NCBI GenBank assembly: GCA_910575055.1
Contig: CAJTDC010000007.1
Span: forward strand, 57,945-121,944
Reading direction: 5' to 3'
Length of the DNA stretch: 64,000 nt
Source of the DNA: Clostridia bacterium
GTDB taxonomy: Bacteria; Bacillota; Clostridia; Lachnospirales; Anaerotignaceae
Below are positions 55,841 through 63,987 of the stretch, piece after piece; position 1 is the stretch's first letter; every line of letters starts with the position of its first letter. The translations under genes were made by a program, and so were the position numbers. The notes under the pieces are model-generated. The model did not search any database. It saw nothing but the letters and a program-made list of their open reading frames with translations, and was not told the origin of the DNA.

Positions 55841-57037
55841 TTATGCGTGCTTGTCCCACTTTTGTCCTACTTTTTCAAAATTTAATTTTTGCTCTAATGT
55901 TTCTGCAGCTGCAATATCGGCATCTATAAGTGCGTGAACATATCTATTTGTAGTAGATAAATTAGAATGTCCTAAACGACTAGAAACAGTTTTGATATTT
56001 GTACCACTTGCAAGTAATATAGTAGCAGAGGTATGACGAAGAGCATGGAATTTAATATGTGGTAAAGTGTTTTTTTGTAAAAAATATTTAAACCAATTTG
56101 AAATAGAATGTGGTGATATATAGTCCCCTTTTTTATCTGTAAAAATCATATTATGTTTATTCCATTCTTGCCCAGAGGATAATTTTACTTCTAATTGTTT
56201 GCTTCTATATTGCTTTAACATTTCTATTATATAACTTGGAACTGTAATTGTACGATTACTGGTATTTGTTTTTGGTAATTTAACACCTTTTTCGCCATTG
56301 ACATGATATAAACTTTTACAAACGGTAATTTGATGTTTTTCCCATATAATATCATCCCATTGTAAAGCAGCAATTTCACCTCTTCTGCAACCTGTAGATA
56401 ATGCTAAATGAATAATTACTTTCCACATAACAGGTTCATTTTCTAGACACTTCAGAAGCCTTTTAATTTCTTTTTCATCTAAGACATTTGTATGTACTGG
56501 AGAAGTTCTTGGAAATTGCAAATTACTTGATGTAGAGGGATTATATTCTAAAAAACCCATTTTACACGCAAAACAAAAAATAGATTGTAAAATACTATAA
56601 TATTTTTTTATGCTAATTGGCGATAGTAAATTATTATGTTTTGTTTTTTGTTCTGAAAGAGTATTTATAAATTTTTGCATATGCAAAGGTCTAATATCTG
56701 CTAACTTAAGATGACCTAAAGTTGGCACAATATAATTTAATATAATACTTTGATAAACATCATATGTAGTAGGGGAAAGTGACTTTTTCTGCATTTCTAA
56801 ATAAATGTCACAAAATTCATACAGCTTTATTTTATTGTCAATTTTTATGGCAATTCCTTTTTTTATTTTTTCTTCAAATTGTACAGCAATTTTATTTAAT
56901 TCTTTTTCTATTTGTCGTGCTGTCATTTTGTCATCTGGCTTCCAAGTCATAGAATTTATTATTTTTTTACCATAAATATCAGTACCACAAAATACTCTAA
57001 TTTGATAAGAGTTACCTCTTTTTCTGATAGTAGCCAT
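55841..57037 (-). CDS. int: Phage-type tyrosine integrase
   Basis: 398 residues from the ATG at 57037 (complement) with AAAGGAT upstream. The AP2-like arm-binding N-terminus (MATIRKRGNSYQIRVFCGTD) and SAM-like core-binding domain are followed by the catalytic domain with arginine in TGCRRGEIAALQWDD, HxxR in HALRHTSATILL and the nucleophilic tyrosine in TTNRYVHA. It should integrate the prophage found to its right. The attachment site was not found; the stretch 55780-55840 between the amidase and int is the natural place to look. Confidence 0.95.
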   Translation of the reverse strand: MATIRKRGNSYQIRVFCGTDIYGKKIINSMTWKPDDKMTARQIEKELNKIAVQFEEKIKKGIAIKIDNKIKLYEFCDIYLEMQKKSLSPTTYDVYQSIILNYIVPTLGHLKLADIRPLHMQKFINTLSEQKTKHNNLLSPISIKKYYSILQSIFCFACKMGFLEYNPSTSSNLQFPRTSPVHTNVLDEKEIKRLLKCLENEPVMWKVIIHLALSTGCRRGEIAALQWDDIIWEKHQITVCKSLYHVNGEKGVKLPKTNTSNRTITVPSYIIEMLKQYRSKQLEVKLSSGQEWNKHNMIFTDKKGDYISPHSISNWFKYFLQKNTLPHIKFHALRHTSATILLASGTNIKTVSSRLGHSNLSTTNRYVHALIDADIAAAETLEQKLNFEKVGQKWDKHA

Positions 57038-57133
57038 ATTATATCTATCCTTTCGTGTTTTGTAAAAAACTTGAAATTGTAGGACGGCTTTGATATAATA
57101 AATAAAGAACCCCAATTATATTAATTCTTTTTG

Positions 57134-57172
57134 AAAAAGCCCTTTTATGTTAGCAGCAGTAAGGGCTTTTTT
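57134..57172. terminator. Hairpin terminator near the integrase
   Basis: AAAAAGCCCTT / AAGGGCTTTTT with a 16-nt loop and T tail. Confidence 0.75.
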
Positions 57173-57261
57173 CTATTTTATCTTTTTCAATAGTTTACCT
57201 TCTGAAGTTATTATTGAAATATTACTTTGACTTTAGCACGATTAATGCAATTTTACAATCA

Positions 57262-57620
57262 TTAATTTTCGCAATTCCTCATTTTTTCGCTAGCACGATA
57301 CTGTTCTGCATTTGGAACATCAATAAATTCTACTGTTTTATCAAAGTTTTTCTTGATAACTTCTTTAATTTCATTAAGTGTTACATGAAAAAATTCACGT
57401 CTATGATTTACCATATTTACTTTTTTATCTTCAAAAGCTTTGTGAAGTGCTGTTTCAAGAGAAGGAGCGTCGTCAGAAAATATCATAGCGTGTACATCAA
57501 AATTAAATGCTACAGAAGCACCTCCAAGTTCATCAATACGGTCTTGTGGCTCTAATCGTCTTGTCATACCAATTTTATAAATATCTTTTCCAAAGGAACC
57601 TATATTAGGCGGTATACTTA
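57262..57620 (-). pseudogene. Truncated GIY-YIG (T5orf172) domain protein
   Basis: About 115 residues on the minus strand from PPNIGSFGKDIYKIGMTRRL to the end match the C-terminal T5orf172/MUG113 GIY-YIG domain of DUF4041 phage proteins (FDVHAMIFSDDAPSLETALHKAF ... NMVNHRREFFHV). The long N-terminal part is missing. An IS5-type remnant begins at about 57650, which presumably cut the gene. The hydrophobic stretch that extends the frame upstream to 57738 is insertion sequence, not protein. Confidence 0.75.
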
Positions 57621-57696
57621 AACAAATTTTACAGGAAATAACAATTAAAAAAATAGGGTATACTAAACAATAAAAAATATAAAAAGGTAGGTTGTT

Positions 57697-58460
57697 ATGA
57701 TGCAAAAATGGGAATGAAGTGATTATCAATAGGAACAAATCAAACAGTTTTTTCCTCCTAAAACTTCAAAATGTGGTAGAGCAAGACGTGATCCAAGAGA
57801 GTTACTCAATGCAATTATCTGGGTATTAAGAACAGGTTCTCCTTAGTGTGCTCTCCCTGAAAAATATGGTTCTTGGCACACAGTTTATAACAATTTCAGA
57901 AAATGGTCACAACAGGGTATTATGGAGAAAATTTTTAATCATTTTTGTGTAAATGCAGAACAATCTTCTCAAATACAAATAGATGTTACTTATATCAAAG
58001 CACATCAGCATAGTACTGGAGCTAAAAAAAAGGGGGATTGGGGGAGGGGATAGGAAAATCAAGAGGGAGATTTACCAGTAAAATTCATACAGCAACAAAT
58101 GAAAACGGAAAAGTAATGGGTATTTTCATAACAGGAGGAAATATACATGATAGTACACAAGCTGAAAAGTTATTACACGATACGATTCACGAAGGTGTAT
58201 ATGTTATTGAAGATAAGGCATTTGATTTAGAATGGATAGTAAAGTATATTGAAAAAAATAAAGGTATTTGTGTAATATCATCACGAAAAAACCGAAAAGA
58301 ACAAAGAGAATATCATAAAGATATTTATAAAAACTGAAATCAAATAAAATGTTTTTTTCAACCGATTAAAACAATTTAGAAGAATGGCAACAAGATATGA
58401 TAAACTACTATTTTCATTTTTATCATTAGTACAACTTGCTGTAGTTTTAATTACAATACC
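57697..58460 (+). pseudogene. Broken IS5-family (IS427-like) transposase
   Basis: Reading the plus strand with frameshifts gives MQKWE, then QIKQFFPPKTSKCGRARRDP, NAIIWVLRTGSP-stop-CALPEKYGSWHTVYNNFRKW, QIDVTYIKAHQHSTGAKKKGDWG, then GRGIGKSRGRFTSKIHTATNE, VMGIFITGGNIHDSTQ, DKAFDLEWIVKYIE and a final LLFSFLSLVQLAVV. The DDE residues sit at DVTY, D near VIEDKAFD. Stops at about 57844 and 58338 and a frameshift near 58050 inactivate it. It lies between two truncated phage genes. Confidence 0.85.
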
Positions 58461-58474
58461 AAAATTTCCCTCAA

Positions 58475-58891
58475 TTGTTTAGGTTTACCCCCGATAACAG
58501 AATGACTATGACTTGTATGGCTGATTTTGTGCTTTTGGGACATCAGCAAACGGGAAGTTTTGCACTTTCGAGTGATAAAACGAGGCTTTTTGCAGTAGCA
58601 ATAGGTACTTATTTGGATATTATATGCCAAACAATAAACACACAGGCAATACCAAAGCTGATAAAAGTCAATCAAAGCCATTTTAAAAATATAAGCGATA
58701 TGCCAAAACTGATACATGGTGATATTGAAAAACAGGATTTGACACAGTTTGCAGATTATATTGTAAAAATGGCAAATGTGGGACTTTTAACATTAGACCA
58801 AAATCTGGAAAGAAAAATCAGAGAAATGGGCGGTTTGCCGGAAGCATTAGAAGGAGTTGCCTATCCTCCTAAAGAGGAGGAAACTAAATGA
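58475..58891 (+). pseudogene. C-terminal fragment of a phage portal-like protein
   Basis: The 138-residue frame opens without a good start and reads FTPDNRMTMTCMADFVLLGH, GSFALSSDKTRLFAVAIG, then NTQAIPKLIKVNQSH and DLTQFADYIVKMANVGLLTLDQNLE. This resembles the C-terminal part of portal proteins of large phages (by family resemblance only). The N-terminal three quarters are missing, presumably lost with the IS event. It overlaps the next small gene (ATGA). Confidence 0.55.
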
Positions 58892-59067
58892 TACAGTTTT
58901 ATGGTGAAGTGAAAAAAGAACAGCATAACTACCCTGAAGCAATAAAAGAATTAAGGGAAACATTAGAAGAAGAACAACCAGAACTAGAGCAATATTTAAT
59001 AGAATTGTGGGATAATTGTAATGGGGGAGAAAGAATGGCAAAAAAAAGAGTGTGGAAAAAATATTAA
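58888..59067 (+). CDS. Small phage protein, unknown
   Basis: 59 residues from ATG 58888 with GAGGAGG upstream (58874-58880), overlapping the previous stop. Sequence MIQFYGEVKKEQHNYPEAI then acidic ELRETLEEEQPELEQYLIELW and a basic tail. Not recognised. Confidence 0.5.
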   Translation: MIQFYGEVKKEQHNYPEAIKELRETLEEEQPELEQYLIELWDNCNGGERMAKKRVWKKY

Positions 59068-59200
59068 AAAAGCGGGAAATGCAGGAATAGCAAGGGATTG
59101 CGAGAAAAAAGAAAAATTGATTGCCATTCTTTATGGACAGGGAAAAAAGGAAAAACAGGAGCGAAAGAGAGAAGTTAAAAAAATGAGGGAGATTTTTTAA
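59021..59200 (+). CDS. Small lysine-rich open frame, uncertain
   Basis: 59 residues from ATG 59021, in another frame and overlapping the preceding gene by 47 bp. It contains GKNIKKAGNAGIARDCEKKE and ends KKMREIF. The ribosome site is weak. The overlap and small size make it uncertain. Confidence 0.3.
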   Translation: MGEKEWQKKECGKNIKKAGNAGIARDCEKKEKLIAILYGQGKKEKQERKREVKKMREIF

Positions 59201-59919
59201 CTTTTTTTTTAACTTTTTTAAAAGCTAGTAAAATCAATGTTTAACAGTTTTTTAAAAGGGAAAAAAACAAAAAAACAGCTGGAATAAAAAGGATAATATT
59301 GCGGAACTAATATTGCGGAACAAGCTATTTTGTTCCGCAATCGGAAAAGCTAGTAAAATCAAGGGGTTGAGAAGAAGGAAAAAGGAAAAGCAAAAAAATG
59401 GTTCAGGAAGAATGGCAAAGTGTAAAAATGAAAAAAAATGAAAAATAGTTCAGTGTATTATGATACAGAAAAAATAAAATAATACGTATTTAAAATACGT
59501 GTCGAAAAAAATATGAAATTTTAAAAAAGTTTGACAATGAAAAAAGGGGTAAAAACATCAAAGAAGCAGAAAAAAACAACAGCAAAAAATGTAAAACACG
59601 GCTCTGAAAAATGTATAAGCATACTTCTATATCATATAGTATCAAAAAGAAGAAATAAAAGGAAATAGAGACAGTATAAAAGATAAATGTATTGGCTGAA
59701 AAATAGTTTGGTATATTATCAATGAAGAAAAAAGAAAAAGCTATTAAAAACCTAGAAAAATATAACAGTAAAAAATGCAAATTGCGGCTCTGAAAAATGT
59801 ATGAGCATACTCCTATACAATGTGAAATGGAAAAGAAGAACAAAAAGAAGTAGAAATTATAAAAACAATAATAATAAGAACGCTGAGGGGGCGAAGTTAT
59901 ACAAGTAAATCAATTTATA
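59201..59919. other. Gene-poor prophage stretch with repeats
   Basis: Besides the repeats listed separately, a motif AAAGCTAGTAAAATCAA occurs at about 59221 and 59346, and a hairpin TTGCGGAACAA / TTGTTCCGCAA sits at 59313-59340 with a half copy just before it (59298-59309). The long minus-strand frame over 59490-59843 consists of the repeats read backwards and has no ribosome site. No gene is supported. Confidence 0.5.
59440..59860. repeat. Pair of imperfect direct repeats of about 170-220 bp
   Basis: Units 59440-59665 and 59695-59860 share an opening GAAAAATAGTT-(C/T)-(A/G)GT and the core AAAAAATG-(T/C)-AAA followed by GGCTCTGAAAAATGTAT and AGCATAC-T-CTATA. The spacing between the two cores is about 185 bp. 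The cores read alike in one frame (GSEKCISILLY and GSEKCMSILLY) but stops surround them. They may be regulatory or recombination repeats, or relics of duplicated small genes. Confidence 0.65.
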
Positions 59920-60168
59920 GTGATATGTTTGATAGTAATAACAATAGTGGCAGTTGCAATATTTATGATAAATGTTGCAAGTAGTTTAACAGAGTGGATA
60001 ATGGGCATAGTGACAATTATTTTTACTGCTATTTTTACTATAATAGTAAGTACAGCTTTGTTTATAGTGAGTGTTGTAATTGGACTGCTTTCATACGTAG
60101 TATTTGCAATAGGCGGTTTAATAGTTTATTTAAAGAAGAAGTTCAGGAAGAAAAAAAGGAAAATTTAA
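59920..60168 (+). CDS. Small phage membrane protein
   Basis: 82 residues from GTG 59920, though the purine-rich GAGGGGG (59885-59891) is too far upstream; an in-frame ATA at 59899 would be better placed, so the start is uncertain. The product is almost all membrane: three hydrophobic segments (LIVITIVAVAIFMINVA, IVTIIFTAIFTIIVST, FIVSVVIGLLSYVVFAIGG) and a polybasic tail KKKFRKKKRK. Possibly a holin-like or superinfection protein, but not recognised. Confidence 0.6.
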   Translation: MICLIVITIVAVAIFMINVASSLTEWIMGIVTIIFTAIFTIIVSTALFIVSVVIGLLSYVVFAIGGLIVYLKKKFRKKKRKI

Positions 60169-60252
60169 AATAATTAAAGGCTGTTTATATAAGAAATAAC
60201 AGTATATATTCATGCAGTGTAACAAAAAAATAAAAATGAAGGTGTTTATATA

Positions 60253-60489
60253 ATGGAAGAGTGTAAAAGTAAAACAATTAAGTCACAGATACATAAACAT
60301 AAATTATCTTATATTTGGCTAATTAATCAGCTAAGAATGAGGGGAATTACTACAGATAAAACAGAAATGAGTTCGGTTATTGCAGGAAATAGGAAGGGAG
60401 CAAAAGCAGAAAAAATTATTCGATGTTCATTAAAAATTTTAAGTGATTACGAAAAAGGTAAGGTGCTTGTAGAAAATAACATAAAATAG
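60253..60489 (+). CDS. Small phage regulatory protein, unknown
   Basis: 78 residues. KSQIHKHKLSYIWLINQLRMRGITTDKTEMSSVIAGNRKGAKAEKII reads like the helix-turn-helix proteins of phages that resemble XRE or Cox/excisionase types (common but unnamed in Firmicute prophages). AAGGTG precedes the start. Preceded by the recurring CAGTGTAACAAAAAA motif. Confidence 0.7.
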   Translation: MEECKSKTIKSQIHKHKLSYIWLINQLRMRGITTDKTEMSSVIAGNRKGAKAEKIIRCSLKILSDYEKGKVLVENNIK

Positions 60490-60565
60490 TGAAAAGTTGT
60501 TAAAAAATATGACAGTGTGTCCAAACAGTGTAACAAAAAATAGAAAACAATAGGAGGTAGAAATA

Positions 60566-60757
60566 ATGTGGATTTCAAAAAAGAAATGGGAAAGCATGGA
60601 AAAAAGAATGGCTGACATTGAAAAACAAGTTCAACAACAGCCATTAGAAATATTTAGTATTTTATGTGGTCATTGGCATAAACAAATGACAAAATCAGAC
60701 GGTACTAATCATTCGAGCTTTCAGAGCCACGAAAACCAATCTGGCGGGGAGGTTTAG
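60566..60757 (+). CDS. Small phage protein, unknown
   Basis: 63 residues beginning MWISKKKWESMEKRMADIEK, a motif I recognise only as a frequent opening of unnamed prophage proteins with a coiled coil. AGGAGG precedes ATG. The CAGTGTAACAAAAAATAG motif is directly upstream. The following 150 bp can be read in another frame as a 50-residue basic tail, which might be a frameshifted extension. Confidence 0.5.
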   Translation: MWISKKKWESMEKRMADIEKQVQQQPLEIFSILCGHWHKQMTKSDGTNHSSFQSHENQSGGEV

Positions 60758-60924
60758 TTTTATCACCTCGTTGTATAGATGTAATTAAAAAATTTAATAT
60801 GGTTGTTGATAGAGAGATTAGGTGTGCATCAGCAAGCAGGAAAAATAAAAATTTAAAAAATGATAGCAAAAAAAGAATAATAATGACTATATAAAGATAA
60901 GAGCAAAAGAAAAAAGGAAAAGTA

Positions 60925-61170
60925 TTAATCAATCTTTACTTCGAACCCATTATTTTGAGTAGTTAAATTTTTAGAAGAATGATTATGTGGTTTTATAATA
61001 CCAAAAGTTGCTGTTTTTATAAAATCTTGCTTTGCTTCTTCATATTTTTGTGATGCTTCTTTATATTTTTGGTCAAGTAACGGTTGTCTTTGTCTAGCTA
61101 GTTCTTTTTGTGTTTCATTCCATTCATTCATTTTGTGAAAGAGTGTTTCTATACTTTTAAAAAAACTCAT
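60925..61170 (-). CDS. Unknown charged protein, minus strand
   Basis: 81 residues, minus strand, with AAAGGAGC upstream of ATG. The middle is a charged helix (NETQKELARQRQPLLDQKYK). Function unknown. It and the repressor at 61566 are the leftward transcripts of this part of the prophage. Confidence 0.6.
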   Translation of the reverse strand: MSFFKSIETLFHKMNEWNETQKELARQRQPLLDQKYKEASQKYEEAKQDFIKTATFGIIKPHNHSSKNLTTQNNGFEVKID

Positions 61171-61460
61171 AAAAAAGCTCCTTTCTATTTAGAAATATGT
61201 CATATGTTGTAAAAAAGTATAGCAGAAATAGATATAAAATGTCTATATAAAAAAGAAAAATAATAAATATAAAGCAGAAAAGTGACAAAAAAGGCAAAAA
61301 ATTAGATAAAGAAAATAGACATAGAAATATATCTATGCAAAAGGAAGATAAAAAAGATTGGGAAGATAGCAAGTATTTTTATAATTATAGTAGAAATTAA
61401 AAAGTTACAAGAAAAGTTAAAAAATTATGAGAAGGTTTAGTATAGAATGGGGGAAAATAT

Positions 61461-61559
61461 ATGAATTATAAAAAAATGATTATTGAGGCAATAGAAAAAG
61501 TGAAAGATGAGAGAATTTTAAAAAAAATATATTATTTTGTTACAAAAATATTGGACTAG
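61461..61559 (+). CDS. Very small phage protein beside a repressor
   Basis: 32 residues: MNYKKMIIEAIEKVKDERIL followed by a hydrophobic helix. GGGGGA precedes ATG. Small proteins of this form sit next to repressor genes in many clostridial prophages. It ends 6 bp before the stop of the convergent XRE gene. Confidence 0.5.
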   Translation: MNYKKMIIEAIEKVKDERILKKIYYFVTKILD

Positions 61560-61565
61560 GATTTC

Positions 61566-61937
61566 CTAGTCCTTTTTAGACTCTAGCATAAGATTACACA
61601 TTTTTTCTAATACTTCCCAATCTGGTTCTTCTAATTTAGAGAGAGCAGAAATCAGCCTTTTTTTGAAAGTATCATCCTCTTTTTTAAGTAATGTACCTAT
61701 AAAAGAGGCAATTTCTTCATCTCTTGTTTTGATTAAAAACATTTCCCCTTCACCAGTACGAAGCCATTGTTCATTTACATCAAATTCTCTACAAATAGAG
61801 AATATAACAGCATCGGAAGGATTTCTTAATCCTATTTCATAATTTCCGATAGTATTTCCTTTTACACCAACTTTTGCTCCAAAATCTGATTGATTAAGAT
61901 GTAGTGCTTTTCTAAGTGTTTTTATTCTATCTTTCAA
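61566..61937 (-). CDS. XRE-family phage repressor
   Basis: 123 residues, minus strand. Residues 4-60 form an XRE helix-turn-helix: LRKALHLNQSDFGAKVGVKGNTIGNYEIG and later RNPSDAVIFSICREFDVNEQWLRTGEG. The C-terminal part is a short oligomerisation segment (LEEPDWEVLEKMCNLML), with no LexA-type protease domain. It is divergent from the 62089 gene and faces the duplicated operators at 61996-62072, so it probably represses that promoter and its own. Confidence 0.88.
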   Translation of the reverse strand: MKDRIKTLRKALHLNQSDFGAKVGVKGNTIGNYEIGLRNPSDAVIFSICREFDVNEQWLRTGEGEMFLIKTRDEEIASFIGTLLKKEDDTFKKRLISALSKLEEPDWEVLEKMCNLMLESKKD

Positions 61938-61995
61938 TTAATATTACACCCCTTAATACTTTACTTTCTAATTTAAACAAAGTATATCATAAAAA

Positions 61996-62072
61996 AATCA
62001 CATAGTCAATAAAAATAAAATAAAAGCATTGATAATCCCACATAGATATGATATAGTAATCACATAGTCAAT
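61996..62072 (+). promoter_or_regulatory. Phage promoter with two identical operators
   Basis: AATCACATAGTCAAT occurs at 61996-62010 and again at 62058-62072. Between them lies TTGATA (62029-62034), a 17-bp spacer and TATAGT (62052-62057), a rightward promoter for the gene at 62089. The right operator starts at the end of the -10 box; the left would cover the leftward promoter of the repressor. Confidence 0.8.
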
Positions 62073-62088
62073 CAAAGAGGTGATTTAT

Positions 62089-62250
62089 ATGACAGAAAAA
62101 GAAAAAAAGATTATTTTTGTTTTTATTAAAGCATTTCCTTTGTTAAGTGATTTACAGCAAGAAAAATTATTAGCATTTGCAGAAGGTATGGCTTTTATGG
62201 CTGAAAGAAACAAAGAAAAAGAAATAAAAAAGATAATTGAAAATCAATAA
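62089..62250 (+). CDS. Small phage protein, unknown
   Basis: 53 residues from ATG 62089 with AAGAGGTGAT. MTEKEKKIIFVFIKAFPLLS then EKLLAFAEGMAFMAERNKE. First gene of the rightward transcript from the repressor-controlled promoter. Similar short proteins follow repressors in prophages; function unknown. Confidence 0.65.
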   Translation: MTEKEKKIIFVFIKAFPLLSDLQQEKLLAFAEGMAFMAERNKEKEIKKIIENQ

Positions 62251-62265
62251 TTATAAGTAATATAT

Positions 62266-62290
62266 GTCCAAGCGGTGTAACAAAAAATAA
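62266..62290 (+). repeat. Recurring 5' motif GTCCAA-GTGTAACAAAAAAT
   Basis: GTCCAAGCGGTGTAACAAAAAATAAG here; GTCCAAACAGTGTAACAAAAAATAG at about 60519-60543; a shorter CAGTGTAACAAAAAAATA at about 60215-60232. Each sits directly before the ribosome site of a small phage gene. Confidence 0.7.
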
Positions 62291-62311
62291 GAAAATGAAA
62301 GGAAGATATAA

Positions 62312-62929
62312 ATGAGTGTATTACAAGTAATTGAGCAAAGGGAAATATTAGGAAAACAGTTAACTATGTATGGAGATTTTGAAGATCCATTGTTTTTAGC
62401 AAAGGAAGTTGCAGAATGGATAGAAAATAAGCAACCTACACAAATGGTTGAATTGGTAGATGAAGATGAAAAGCTGAAGTGTATAATAAACACCTCAGGT
62501 CAAAACAGAGAAATGTGGTTTTTAACAGAAGATGGATTATATGAGGTGTTGATGCAGAGCAGAAAACCTATTGCAAAGCAATTCAAAAAAGAAGTAAAAA
62601 CATTATTAAAAAATATTAGAAAAAGAATGTTTTCACCAAATTACATAAGTGGGACAAGCCCATATAGCATAGAGGACATTGTAAGAGAAACGATATGTCA
62701 AGTAGTTCCCATTATTATAAAGGAGTTAGAGGATAGGACAGAAAGAGAAAAACAAGCAGAAAAAGAAATGGAAAAACTAGAGATAAAAGCAAAACGAAAA
62801 ATTGAAAGGCTTATTTGTGCTGGAAATCACAGTTATTCTAGCATAGCAAGAATATTAACAATGGACGGAATTGAAATCTCTCCTGCAACGGTATGCTTTT
62901 ATGCGGAAAGTATGGGGATTATGGATTGA
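62312..62929 (+). CDS. BRO-N domain phage antirepressor-like protein
   Basis: 205 residues. The N-terminal BRO-N domain has LTMYGDFEDPLFLAKEVAEWI, LVDEDEKLKCII, MWFLTEDGLYEVLMQSRKPIAKQFKKEV. The C-terminal part has a charged helix and a final segment ARILTMDGIEISPATVCFYAES that resembles a helix-turn-helix. Such proteins counter CI-type repressors in phages. AAGGAAG precedes ATG. It is the main product of the rightward early transcript in this part of the prophage. Confidence 0.88.
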   Translation: MSVLQVIEQREILGKQLTMYGDFEDPLFLAKEVAEWIENKQPTQMVELVDEDEKLKCIINTSGQNREMWFLTEDGLYEVLMQSRKPIAKQFKKEVKTLLKNIRKRMFSPNYISGTSPYSIEDIVRETICQVVPIIIKELEDRTEREKQAEKEMEKLEIKAKRKIERLICAGNHSYSSIARILTMDGIEISPATVCFYAESMGIMD

Positions 62930-62968
62930 GAAGGAAAAGGCAGAAGAAAAAACTTTCTGCCTTTTATA

Positions 62969-63343
62969 CTAATTTTTTTTTGATAAAGAATTAATCATTT
63001 TTTTGATTAATTCTTTATCATCATCGCTTAGTAAACTATATTCTTTTACAAGCTGTTTTATTTCATTATCAACATTTAATTCATTAATTATATTTTCAGG
63101 CATTGGCTTAGCGCTAACTAGAGAGTTATCAGATAATGCTTGATTACTAACTAAAGTATCTAATGAAATTCTAAAAGCATCTGCAATAGCGATAGCATTT
63201 TTTATAGTAGGACTTTTTTTACCCTTAACATATTCAGACATTAAAGATGTTTGAATTCCAGTCAATCTACATAAATCAGCTTGTTTTAAATTTTGTTTAT
63301 CTAATAGTATTTTAAGATTTTCACTAAAGTTCAATATAATCAC
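62969..63343 (-). CDS. XRE-family regulator, sister of 63362
   Basis: 124 residues, minus strand. Helix-turn-helix: LKILLDKQNLKQADLCRLTGIQTSLMSEYVKGKKSPTIKNAIAIADAFRI. Its C-terminal tail (ELNVDNEIKQLVKEYSLLSDDDKELIKKMINSLSKK) is nearly identical to that of the next gene, while the N-terminal DNA-binding parts differ. TGAGGTG lies before the start. Confidence 0.88.
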   Translation of the reverse strand: MIILNFSENLKILLDKQNLKQADLCRLTGIQTSLMSEYVKGKKSPTIKNAIAIADAFRISLDTLVSNQALSDNSLVSAKPMPENIINELNVDNEIKQLVKEYSLLSDDDKELIKKMINSLSKKN

Positions 63344-63361
63344 CTCATAATAGCATTAACT

Positions 63362-63703
63362 TTATTGAGTAATTTTTTCTGATAAAGAATTAATCATCTT
63401 TTTGACTAATTCTCTATCATTATCGCTTAGTAAACTGTATTGTTTTGCAAGTTGTCTTACTTCATCATCAATGTTTAATCCAGCAGTTACATCTTCAAAC
63501 ATTGGTTCAGTACCGTTTATGAGCCAATCTGAATTTATATTATATTCACGACATATATCGCGAATAGTACGTTCAGTAATATTTCTGGTTCCTTTTTCCA
63601 TATTAGTGATTGCGCCACCAGACATATTGATAGTAGCTCCAAAAGCACGAGTAGTTAAATTAAGCTGTGTTCTTAAATATTTTAATCGCTCATGAATGTT
63701 CAT
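63362..63703 (-). CDS. XRE-family phage repressor, CI-like
   Basis: 113 residues, minus strand, start after GGAGGTG. Helix-turn-helix: LKYLRTQLNLTTRAFGATINMSGGAITNMEKGTRNITERTIRDICREYNINSDWLINGTEPMF. The C-terminal tail matches that of 62969. It faces the divergent promoter at 63772 and probably controls it. No protease domain is present, so induction must differ from the lambda CI way. Confidence 0.88.
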   Translation of the reverse strand: MNIHERLKYLRTQLNLTTRAFGATINMSGGAITNMEKGTRNITERTIRDICREYNINSDWLINGTEPMFEDVTAGLNIDDEVRQLAKQYSLLSDNDRELVKKMINSLSEKITQ

Positions 63704-63740
63704 TATTTACACCTCCGTGAAATCATTATAGCATATTTTG

Positions 63741-63815
63741 ATTTCAAAGTAAACAAAAAAACAAAAAAGTATTGACAAAAATTTCAAAGAATGTTATTAT
63801 GTTTTCAATGAAAAC
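63741..63815 (+). promoter_or_regulatory. Divergent control region of the second repressor
   Basis: TTGACA (63772-63777), 17-bp spacer and TATTAT (63795-63800) form a rightward promoter. Around it ATTTCAAAG occurs at 63741 and 63781, and a palindrome GTTTTCAATGAAAAC lies at 63801-63815 just after the -10 box. These are good operator candidates for the 63362 repressor. Confidence 0.75.
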
Positions 63816-63834
63816 AAAGGAAGGAGATTTTTAA

Positions 63835-63987
63835 ATGAATGAAAAAAAAGTAACAGATGTAAAAGATACTGCTTTAAAATTAAATGAAATTCGTTTACAT
63901 TATCCAGAAGATTATTTTTATTTAAAAGGGTGGATACATTGCCTTTTACAAAAAGAAAAGGAGGAAAGAATGATATGCAACAAGTAA
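63835..63987 (+). CDS. Small phage protein, unknown
   Basis: 50 residues from ATG 63835 with AAGGAAGGAG. MNEKKVTDVKDTALKLNEI then RLHYPEDYFYLKGWIHCLL. First gene right of the divergent control region. Its end overlaps the next gene. Confidence 0.6.
   Translation: MNEKKVTDVKDTALKLNEIRLHYPEDYFYLKGWIHCLLQKEKEERMICNK

Noticed and set aside
59490..59843. 117-residue minus-strand membrane-like frame
   Set aside because: It is the direct repeats read backwards; hydrophobicity comes from AT-rich sequence, and no ribosome site is present.
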